A stretch of 17,594 nucleotides of DNA from Caldiserica bacterium UBA4822 (GTDB lineage: Bacteria; Caldisericota; Caldisericia; Cryosericales; Cryosericaceae). This document shows, piece after piece, positions 1 to 6,261 of this stretch. Both the position numbers and the translations under genes were made by a program. The first letter of the stretch is position 1; each line of letters begins with the position of its first letter. The notes under the pieces are model-generated. The model saw only the letters and a program-made list of their open reading frames with translations, was not told where the DNA came from and ran no database searches. The stretch covers positions 1 through 17,594 of the forward strand of contig DHFO01000040.1 of NCBI GenBank assembly GCA_002402295.1, written 5' to 3'.

Positions 1-587
1 AGACGTCGGAGCGAATCCTCGATCCGCCCCGTGGAGATCGGGTCGAGGCCAGAGGTCGGCTCGTCCAGCAGCAGCACCTCCGGGCCGGAAGCGAGTGCTC
101 GGGCGATGCACAGCCGCTGCTGCTGTCCTCCGGAGAGCGAAGTTCCTGCCTTGAACAGCGTTGACTGAACTTCGGCCCACAATCCGACTTTTGTCAGCAT
201 GGTCTCCACAATCTCGTCCGCCCGTTCCCGGCTGAGGCGCTGGCCAGTCAGGCGGTAGCCCGCAAGAACATTGTCATAGACCGTCATGGTTGGGAAGGGG
301 TTGGGGCGCTGGAATACCATGCCGATGTGCTTGCGCACATCAACGATATCCATGGTCGAGGTATCGACTCCCTCAAGCAGAACGGTGCCCGAGGAGCGTG
401 CGCCGGGTGTCATGAGGTGCAGCCCGTTGAGCGTGCGGACAAACGTTGTCTTGCCGCAGCCGGAGGGACCCATGATAGCCGTCACCCTCTTCTTGGGAAT
501 CTGCATGGAAACGTTGAACAGGACCTGATCCTTGCCGAACCAAGCATTGATGTCATGTGTCTCGAGAACAACAGGAACTTCTTCCAT
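1..587 (-). CDS. pstB: Phosphate ABC transporter ATP-binding protein PstB (3' end cut by window edge)
   Basis: PstB is the cytoplasmic ATPase that powers phosphate import through the PstC/PstA channel. Translation from the ATG at 587 gives 195 codons before the window ends. Visible motifs are Walker A GPSGCGKTT (about residues 40-48), a Q-loop with the PstB-typical FQRPNPFP, the ABC signature LSGGQQQRLCIARA and Walker B LLLDEPTSGLDP. The PNPFP and LCIARA segments are characteristic of PstB rather than of a generic ABC ATPase. The start has a GGAAGGTGG ribosome-binding stretch and lies 11 bases after the pstA stop, so it is the distal gene of the pstS1-pstC-pstA-pstB unit. The last 50-60 residues, including the H-loop, lie outside the window, where phoU would be a common neighbour. 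Identity is nearly certain. Confidence 0.96.
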   Translation of the reverse strand, partial: MEEVPVVLETHDINAWFGKDQVLFNVSMQIPKKRVTAIMGPSGCGKTTFVRTLNGLHLMTPGARSSGTVLLEGVDTSTMDIVDVRKHIGMVFQRPNPFPTMTVYDNVLAGYRLTGQRLSRERADEIVETMLTKVGLWAEVQSTLFKAGTSLSGGQQQRLCIARALASGPEVLLLDEPTSGLDPISTGRIEDSLRR

Positions 588-598
588 AGCCACCTTCC

Positions 599-1435
599 TC
601 ACGCCTTGACCCGCAGTACGCGGGAGATGACGAACCGCATGCCATACTGCAGCAGCAGGATGATGAGAATGAGAACGAACGCTGCACTCCAGGCTTGCTG
701 CTGCTGCGCCGGGTAAGGACTGCTGGCGTCAATGTAAATCTGGAGGGGAAGGGCGGACATGGGGCGCAGCATGTTCCACTCGACATAGCGGCTGCCAAAC
801 GCGGTGAACAGAAGGGGAGCTGTCTCCCCGGCGATGCGGGCCATGGAGGTCAGCAGCCCCGACGTGATGCCGCTGGCTGCCGACTTGATACTGACGTTCC
901 AGATGACGTTCGAGCGTCTGGCCCCAAGCGCATAGGCCGCCTCCTTGAGGCTCGATGGGACCAGGAGCAGCACTTCCTCCGTCACGCGTGCGGTCGTCGG
1001 AATGAACATAAAGGCGAGCGCGATGCTGGCCGACAGGGCAGAATAGCTGCGAAAGCGCGCCACAAGGAATGTGTAGCCAAAGATGCCGATGACGATGGAC
1101 GGTACGCCCTGCAGAGCATCGGCGCACAAGCGTACAGCCGAGGCAAAGCGTTGCTCTTCGTGCTCGGCCACATAGATACCGGCGAACATGCCGAACGGCG
1201 TTCCGATGGCAGAGGCGACCAGCGTAATAAGGACCGTGCCCACGATGGCGTTGAAAACACCGCCGCCCGATTCACCAAAGACAGCCGGAGGCTTGGTGAA
1301 GAAGTCCCAGTTGAGATAGCGGACGCCCGAGAAGAAGATGTGCCACATCATGACGAGGAGGACGGCGATGATGAGCACCGCTGCGGCCGCGACGAGCACG
1401 CTCATGAGCCCGTTCTTGACCTTACGCCCACTCAC
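599..1435 (-). CDS. pstA: Phosphate ABC transporter permease PstA
   Basis: PstA is one of the two membrane subunits of the high-affinity phosphate importer. The 278-residue product has an N-terminal membrane segment (about residues 11-31), a periplasmic stretch, and then a MetI-type permease core. The cytoplasmic EAA loop reads EAAYALGARRSNVIWN at about residues 165-180, which contacts PstB. The GESGGGVFNAIVGT stretch (about 55-67) resembles the PstA-typical GGI..AI.GT. The chosen start is a GTG whose last two bases overlap the pstC stop in a GTGA junction, preceded by AGGAGGGGAG. An ATG ten codons later (1405) would cut into the region before the first helix and lacks this coupling. Translation is probably coupled to pstC. 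Nothing in the sequence is unusual for the family. Confidence 0.95.
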   Translation of the reverse strand: MSGRKVKNGLMSVLVAAAAVLIIAVLLVMMWHIFFSGVRYLNWDFFTKPPAVFGESGGGVFNAIVGTVLITLVASAIGTPFGMFAGIYVAEHEEQRFASAVRLCADALQGVPSIVIGIFGYTFLVARFRSYSALSASIALAFMFIPTTARVTEEVLLLVPSSLKEAAYALGARRSNVIWNVSIKSAASGITSGLLTSMARIAGETAPLLFTAFGSRYVEWNMLRPMSALPLQIYIDASSPYPAQQQQAWSAAFVLILIILLLQYGMRFVISRVLRVKA

Positions 1436-2361
1436 GTTTCCACTCCCCTCCTGAGAATCATACGCGCCGCCACGTTGATGAGGATGGCGAGGACGAACAG
1501 GACGAGACCCAGTTCGATGAGCGAGGAGATGTACAAGGGAGAGGTTGCCTCCAGGAACTGGTTGGCGATGGCAGAGGCCAGCGTGTTGGAAGGATCAAAC
1601 AGCGAATGCGGCATGCGGATGCCGTTGCCGATGACCATCGTCACAGCCATGGTTTCGCCGAGGGCGCGTCCAAGAGCAAGCACAAGCGCTCCAACGGTGC
1701 TCCTCCGAACGTAGGGCAGCTCGATGTTCTGGATGGTGTCCCACTTGGTCGCTCCCAAGGCAAGCGCCCCTTCGCGGAGTTCTGCCGGCACGACGATGAG
1801 CGATTCGAGGATAAGAGAGGCGCTGAACGGCAGAATCATGATTGCCAGCAGGAGGATGGCCGAGAGAAGCCCTACGCCCGTTGTCCCAGCGGTCACCAGT
1901 GCCTCGCTGCCCACGAGGTGACCGAACCAGACCTCGAACCTGCTCACGAGGGGCACGAGCACGAACAGTCCCCACAAGCCGAAGATGACCGAGGGCAGAC
2001 CGCCCAGCAGCCCTATGAGCGACTTCACTGGTCCAGCAACCCTCTTGCTGGCGTAGTCTGCAAGAAAGATCGCGACTCCCAGTGCAAATGGCGTCGACAC
2101 AAGCAGCGCCCCAAACCCCGTGATGAGCGTTCCAACAATCATCGGCAGCGCACCGAACTGCTCCGTGACGGGATTCCACTCACTGCGCCACAGGAATGGA
2201 AGGCCGAAGGCGGCCCTCGAGTCCCTCGAGGCGATGAACAGCTGCAGGAAAAACAGGACAATCGTGGCGACCAGCGCCACGGCTGCCGTCAGACTGACCG
2301 CGTCGAAGACGCGCTCACGGACCAGCTCGCGCCGGTCACTGCGCGATTGTCGCGCCACCAT
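1432..2361 (-). CDS. pstC: Phosphate ABC transporter permease PstC
   Basis: PstC pairs with PstA to form the phosphate translocation pore in the cytoplasmic membrane. The 309-residue product has a cytoplasmic basic N-terminus, a first helix at about residues 23-44, and the PstC-typical GLPSVIFGLWGLFVLVP stretch (about 121-137). Its EAA-type loop EGALALGATKWDTI lies at about 197-210. It precedes pstA with a 4-base overlap. The ATG at 2361 lies inside the end of pstS1, overlapping it by 26 bases, and has no obvious Shine-Dalgarno sequence. Initiation therefore probably depends on ribosomes finishing pstS1. A second-codon GTG (2358) is an alternative start with almost the same product. The family call is secure; the exact start is less so. 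Confidence 0.94.
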   Translation of the reverse strand: MVARQSRSDRRELVRERVFDAVSLTAAVALVATIVLFFLQLFIASRDSRAAFGLPFLWRSEWNPVTEQFGALPMIVGTLITGFGALLVSTPFALGVAIFLADYASKRVAGPVKSLIGLLGGLPSVIFGLWGLFVLVPLVSRFEVWFGHLVGSEALVTAGTTGVGLLSAILLLAIMILPFSASLILESLIVVPAELREGALALGATKWDTIQNIELPYVRRSTVGALVLALGRALGETMAVTMVIGNGIRMPHSLFDPSNTLASAIANQFLEATSPLYISSLIELGLVLFVLAILINVAARMILRRGVET

Positions 2362-3403
2362 AGGTCATTGAGTTCACAAGTGCGAGCGCCTTTTCTACGG
2401 CTGCCTGTGGCAGTTTTGCATAGTACAAGCTCTCGTTCACAGACTGTCCGTCTGTCAGCACCCATGTAAGCATGTTGTGGAGTGCCTGGGCCTGTTGCAG
2501 AGTTCGACCGGCGTACTGCTGCTCCTTGTAGACCAGAATCCATGTGAATGCACTGATGGGATAGGCATCCGGTGCGGGGCTGTTGACGATCATGACGCGC
2601 AAGTCATCGGGGAGGATTCCGATCGCAGCAGCAGCCGAGGAGGACAAGCTGGGCTTGATGAACGCCCCTGAGGAATTGCGTAGTGAAGCGGCCGGCATTG
2701 CCGACTGCTCTGCATACACCAATTCGATATAGCCGATGGCGCCCTTGTTCTGCGATATCATGCCGGCGACGCCGTCATTTCCCTTGCCGCCGATGCCAGC
2801 AGGCCAGCTGACTGACTTTCCAGCGCCGACCGCGCTGTTCCAGTGTGAGCTCACTGCTGAGAGGTAGCTGGTGAAAATGGATGTCGTTCCAGAGCCGTCA
2901 GAGCGGTGGACAACCGTGATAGGAAGGTCCGGAAGGGCAGCTCCGGGGTTGAGGGAGGCAATGCTCGGGTCATTCCATTTCTTGATCGTTCCCAGAAAGA
3001 TGTCCGCGACGATTGGTCCGTCCAGACTCAACGCAGGATTGCCTTCCAGGTTGTAGGACAGCACAACGGCGCCGATGCAGGTAGGAATGTGCAGGACGGG
3101 CGCACCCATCGCCGCTTCCTCCTCGTCGGTGAGGTAGGCATCCGACGCGCCGAAGTCCACGGTCTTGTCGGTCAGTGCCCTGATGCCGCCGCCCGAACCG
3201 ATGCTGTTATAGTTAACCTTGACACCAGTGGCCCCGGCGTAGACATCGAACATCTTGAAGTACAGCGGGTAGGGGAACGTCGCGCCTGCCCCCGTAAGGG
3301 CCTTGACTGCGGAAGGCTGTCCTGTTGAGCCGCAGCCCGAGAGCATGAGTACGGCCGTGATGACTACCGCAGTTGCAGTGACAAAGCGCCTGTTTGTCTT
3401 CAT
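2336..3403 (-). CDS. pstS: Phosphate-binding lipoprotein PstS (copy 1, plain lipoprotein)
   Basis: This is an extracytoplasmic phosphate receptor for PstCAB, 355 residues long. The start is the ATG at 3403, which has GGGAGG five bases upstream; the frame stays open to 3457 but without such a site. The N-terminus is a lipoprotein signal peptide with lipobox LSGC, giving a lipidated Cys24. Ligand-binding elements of the E. coli-type family are all present: GAGATF (38-43), GSGGG (69-73), DFGASD (83-88) and RSDGSGT (167-173). GGKGNDG follows further on. The gene lies directly upstream of pstC and overlaps it, so it is the cognate receptor of this operon. A leader with an 11-bp-period PHO box (3492-3512) and a hairpin separates it from pstS2. 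It is the most canonical of the three paralogues. Confidence 0.95.
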   Translation of the reverse strand: MKTNRRFVTATAVVITAVLMLSGCGSTGQPSAVKALTGAGATFPYPLYFKMFDVYAGATGVKVNYNSIGSGGGIRALTDKTVDFGASDAYLTDEEEAAMGAPVLHIPTCIGAVVLSYNLEGNPALSLDGPIVADIFLGTIKKWNDPSIASLNPGAALPDLPITVVHRSDGSGTTSIFTSYLSAVSSHWNSAVGAGKSVSWPAGIGGKGNDGVAGMISQNKGAIGYIELVYAEQSAMPAASLRNSSGAFIKPSLSSSAAAAIGILPDDLRVMIVNSPAPDAYPISAFTWILVYKEQQYAGRTLQQAQALHNMLTWVLTDGQSVNESLYYAKLPQAAVEKALALVNSMTYGGATIAQ

Positions 3404-3491
3404 ATCAGCCTCCCGAACCGGTTCCTGTTTCCTGAGTCTCCACAGTCGTCGTAGCATAGATTAAGACAATACCAGCGTGCGTGCTACAGCA

Positions 3492-3512
3492 CAGTATTAA
3501 GATTGCGTTAAT
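3492..3512 (-). promoter_or_regulatory. Putative PhoB box upstream of pstS1
   Basis: On the minus strand this reads ATTAACGCAATCTTAATAC followed by TG. The TTAA-containing half-sites are exactly 11 bases apart, which is the spacing of PhoB/PhoP direct repeats in known PHO boxes. It aligns without gaps with the repeat upstream of pstS2 (5149-5169): 14 of 21 positions are identical and CAATCT is common to both. It lies about 89 bases before the pstS1 start. A possible extended -10 (TGGTATTGT) lies roughly 20 bases downstream. The function is inferred from spacing, similarity and gene context. Confidence 0.62.
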
Positions 3513-3522
3513 GAATGAAGAC

Positions 3523-3550
3523 GCCGCGTCCGGATGAAGTCGGACGCGGC
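3523..3550 (-). terminator. Hairpin terminator or attenuator after pstS2
   Basis: A perfect 10-bp stem (GCCGCGTCCG at 3523-3532 with CGGACGCGGC at 3541-3550) and an 8-base loop lie 25 bases after the pstS2 stop. On the minus strand the stem is followed by GTCTTCATTCATT, which is only moderately T-rich. It probably ends or thins out pstS2 transcripts before the separate pstS1 promoter. Confidence 0.6.
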
Positions 3551-3575
3551 AGGAAGGAGAAATGAACGGGAGCTG

Positions 3576-5078
3576 TCAGTCCGGAATGGGCGCTCCGCCG
3601 TACGTCATCGCGTTCACGAGGGTCTGAGCCTTGGTCACGGCCGGGGCAGGAAGCTTGCCATATCCAAGACCTTCATTGAGAGACTGTCCGGTGGTCAGCA
3701 TCCAGTTCAGGACGCGCTTAAGGGCGATTGCCTGACCGAGTGTGCGGCCGGAGTACTTCTGTTCGCGGTAGACAAGCAACCACGTGAAGGCGGAGATGGG
3801 ATAGGCCTGCGGGTCGCTGCTGTTCATGAGGTTGACTTTGAGGTCGTCTGGAAGAGCGATCTGCGCGGCACGACCACTGGAAGTCAGCGATGGCACGATG
3901 AAGTTGCCGGATGAGTTGCGGATGGTCGCGTATGGCAGCTTGGAACCGATGGCGTACACGAGTTCGACGTAGCCGATGGAGCCCTTGTTCTGCGATACCA
4001 GGCCAGCGACGCCGTCATTGCCCTTGCCGCCGAGACCTGTTGGCCATGCAACGGACTTGCCGGCGCCAATCGTTGTCTTCCACTCTGGCACGGCGGTAGC
4101 GAGATAGTTGGTGAAGATGGAGGTGGTGCCGGACCCGTCTGAGCGGTGGACGGTCGTAATGGCCGAGGCGGGAAGGGTGACGCCGGGGTTCAGCACAGCG
4201 ATGCGGCTGTCATTCCAGGTCGTAATCTTGCCAAGAAAAATGTCGCTCACGGTCTTTGCGTCGAAGCGCAGCGTGGGGTTCCCCTCGAGGTTATAGGTGA
4301 GGACAACTGCGCCCACGCATGTGGGAATGTGGAGAACCGGTGCGCCCATGGCGCCGGTCTCGGCGACCGTCAGGAATGCATCGGAAGCGCCAAAGTCCAC
4401 GGTCTTGTCGGTCAGTGCCTTGATGCCGCCGCCCGAACCGATACCCTGATAGTTGACCTTGGTGCCCGTTGAGCTGGCATACACGTCGAACATCTTCGTG
4501 TACAGGGGAAGCGGGAAGGTTGCCCCGGCGCCTGAAAGCTGGGTGGGCACAGCAATGGTCACTGCAGGCAGAACAATGGTTACCGATGTGGTCTTGCCTG
4601 TCTTAGGGTCAGAGGCCGGTGTCACCTTGGCACCCAGCTGCTCTGCGATGAAGCGGATCGGCAGAAACGTCCTGCCCTGGCGGATGACCGGCATGGCGTC
4701 GAGCGTCACAGACTGACCGCCAACAGTCGCGGTCGTAGACGTGAGCGAGAGGGTCACACCCTTTAGGGTGGTCGCACTGTCTGGCAACCCGAGGCTGACC
4801 TGGGTCACGCGGCCGTTCGTGTCGGTCTTGTAGGACACGCCCGCCTTCATTGTTTCAGCGATGAAGCGAATGGGCAGCATGGTGCGACCGTTGCTGATGA
4901 ACGGCGCAGCGTCCAGTGTGACACGTGACCCCGACACGGTCGCCGTGGTAGAGTCGATGTTGAGAACAATTGTCGTGTCTGATGCTGCGGAAGCTGGTAC
5001 TGCCACAGCGCCAAGCGATGCTGAGGCAAGCAGGGCAAGAACCAGCAGAAGTGCGCTGTATCTTCGAATGTGTATCAT
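3576..5078 (-). CDS. pstS: Phosphate-binding protein PstS (copy 2) with N-terminal copper-amine-oxidase-like repeats
   Basis: This 500-residue secreted protein is a fusion. Residues 1-31 form a Sec signal peptide (hydrophobic core LLLVLALLASASLG, likely cut after ASA) with no lipobox cysteine. Residues about 37-96 and 108-170 are two copies of a PF07833-type (copper amine oxidase N-terminal-like) repeat, each with the hallmark GRT.LPIRFIAE preceded by VTLDA. From about residue 180 there is a complete PstS domain with GAGATF, GSGGG, DFGASD, HRSDGSGTT and GGKGNDG, closely similar to copy 1. The start at 5078 has GGAGG six bases upstream, whereas the longer open frame to 5132 does not. Despite the family name, PF07833 repeats are not known to bind copper here. 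I infer that they tether or position the receptor outside the membrane in place of a lipid anchor. It has its own PHO-box leader. Confidence 0.93.
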   Translation of the reverse strand: MIHIRRYSALLLVLALLASASLGAVAVPASAASDTTIVLNIDSTTATVSGSRVTLDAAPFISNGRTMLPIRFIAETMKAGVSYKTDTNGRVTQVSLGLPDSATTLKGVTLSLTSTTATVGGQSVTLDAMPVIRQGRTFLPIRFIAEQLGAKVTPASDPKTGKTTSVTIVLPAVTIAVPTQLSGAGATFPLPLYTKMFDVYASSTGTKVNYQGIGSGGGIKALTDKTVDFGASDAFLTVAETGAMGAPVLHIPTCVGAVVLTYNLEGNPTLRFDAKTVSDIFLGKITTWNDSRIAVLNPGVTLPASAITTVHRSDGSGTTSIFTNYLATAVPEWKTTIGAGKSVAWPTGLGGKGNDGVAGLVSQNKGSIGYVELVYAIGSKLPYATIRNSSGNFIVPSLTSSGRAAQIALPDDLKVNLMNSSDPQAYPISAFTWLLVYREQKYSGRTLGQAIALKRVLNWMLTTGQSLNEGLGYGKLPAPAVTKAQTLVNAMTYGGAPIPD

Positions 5079-5099
5079 TGATACCTCCATGCAGGTGAT

Positions 5100-5115
5100 A
5101 AACCCTCGCGGGTTT
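5100..5115 (-). other. Small hairpin in pstS2 leader
   Basis: AAACCC and GGGTTT form a perfect 6-bp inverted repeat around a 4-base loop, ending about 20 bases before the pstS2 start and just upstream of its ribosome-binding site. There is no T tract after it on the minus strand, so it is unlikely to terminate. It could modulate translation or mRNA stability. Confidence 0.4.
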
Positions 5116-5148
5116 CCAGCGTCATGGTACAACCCGTGCGTGGAGATA

Positions 5149-5169
5149 GGGTTCAGATTGTGTTCAGAT
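5149..5169 (-). promoter_or_regulatory. Putative PhoB box upstream of pstS2
   Basis: On the minus strand CTGAACACAATCTGAACC contains two CTGAAC half-sites exactly 11 bases apart. On the plus strand this appears as GTTCAGAT at 5151-5158 and again at 5162-5169. The spacing and the CTG-A half-sites resemble the classical PHO box (CTGTCAT spaced by 11). The site lies in the 124-bp gap between pstS3 and pstS2. A TACCAT (5124-5129) downstream could act as the -10. It matches the repeat upstream of pstS1. Regulation by the PhoB encoded in this window is inferred. Confidence 0.68.
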
Positions 5170-5202
5170 ACTGCTAAGGACGGCGGTGCTCCATCGCGAG
5201 GC

Positions 5203-6261
5203 CTATGGAACCGGCTTGCCCTGCCACGTCAGCTGAGTCAGGATGGAACGGGCGGCGCTCCGGACGCCTTCGGGCAAAGTGCCATACTGCAGCGGTTCGG
5301 CAAGGGACTGACCGTCGCCAAGAATCCAGGAGATGAGGTCGGCAATGGCCGCGGCGCGTTCCCTTGGTCTACCGTCGTAGGACTGCTCGCGGTAGCACAC
5401 AAGCCACGTGAGGCTGACAACTGGGTAGGCACTGTCCCCGGGGCGGTCCAGAAGCGTTCCCTTCAGGTCGGAGGGGAGGTCAGCAGGAACGGCGGCCTTC
5501 ATGGAAGCCACACTGGGCAGCACGAAGGCACCTGACCGGTTCCGCAGGGCAACACACGTGAGGCTTGACTGGACGGCGAAGGTATACTCCAGGTAGCCGA
5601 TGGAGCCGCTGGTCTGGCGCAGCATTGCTGCCATCCCAGAGTTTGCCTTGACGCCCACCCCGGCGGGCCACGCTACCAGCTGGCCGGCTCCAACCTTGTC
5701 ACTCCAGGTCTGGTCGGTGGCAGAGAGATACGTGGTGAAAATACCGGAGGTTCCTGAGGCATCGGCACGGTGGAGGACAATGACAGGCAGGTCGGGCAAC
5801 CTGACAAGCGGGTTGAGGAGGGCAATCCGTGCGTCGTTCCATTTCTTAACGTCGCCCCGGAAGATGGCGGAGAGCAAGCTCGGGTCCATTCTGAGGGAGG
5901 GACTCCCCGGCAGGTTCACACACACCGCGACCGCCCCAAGGCAGGTGGGAATGGAGAGGATCGACGCAGGCAGGCGAGCCTGTTCGGCGGCCGTGAGGAG
6001 GATATCTGTTGCGCCGATGTCAATGGTGCGGTCCTGTAGGGCCCGCAAGGCTGCCGATGAACTGAGTGCCCCATAGACAGCCTTCACCTGTGTCTTCTGA
6101 TACCAGGCGTCCAGCTGCTTGACATAGAGGGGCTCAGCAAAGGTCGATCCTGCGACTGCAAGGTCGGTGACGGGAGCAGCCGGAGCCGGATTGCAGCCGG
6201 AAGCGCCGGCAAGCAGCACACTTGCAAGGACAAGAACCGTGATACGCGTCATGGCATTCAT
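5203..6261 (-). CDS. Divergent PstS-like phosphate-binding lipoprotein (copy 3)
   Basis: This 352-residue product has a lipoprotein-type signal with ASGC at residues 20-23, a slightly unusual lipobox with Ala at -3, followed by a PstS fold. It matches the other two copies along its length but several ligand loops are altered. GAGATF becomes AGSTF (37-41), GSGGG becomes SSSAA (67-71) and GGKGNDG becomes GVKANSG. The DIGATD (81-86) and RADASGT (165-171) loops are largely kept. Its ATG overlaps the phoR stop in an ATGA junction and has AAGGAGG upstream, so it is translated with phoBR rather than from a separate promoter. It may bind phosphate with different affinity, bind another oxyanion, or sense phosphate for PhoR. 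These roles are inference only. Confidence 0.9.
   Translation of the reverse strand: MNAMTRITVLVLASVLLAGASGCNPAPAAPVTDLAVAGSTFAEPLYVKQLDAWYQKTQVKAVYGALSSSAALRALQDRTIDIGATDILLTAAEQARLPASILSIPTCLGAVAVCVNLPGSPSLRMDPSLLSAIFRGDVKKWNDARIALLNPLVRLPDLPVIVLHRADASGTSGIFTTYLSATDQTWSDKVGAGQLVAWPAGVGVKANSGMAAMLRQTSGSIGYLEYTFAVQSSLTCVALRNRSGAFVLPSVASMKAAVPADLPSDLKGTLLDRPGDSAYPVVSLTWLVCYREQSYDGRPRERAAAIADLISWILGDGQSLAEPLQYGTLPEGVRSAARSILTQLTWQGKPVP

Noticed and set aside
695..1714. Long plus-strand open frames opposite pstA and pstC (also 1606-2469)
   Set aside because: They are antisense to clearly identified permease genes, are rich in Arg, Asp, His and Gln as expected from reverse-frame reading, and match no family.
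5100..5115. Hairpin before pstS2 as a terminator of the phoBR-pstS3 transcript
   Set aside because: The stem is only 6 bp, has no T tract on the minus strand and lies right at the pstS2 ribosome-binding site.
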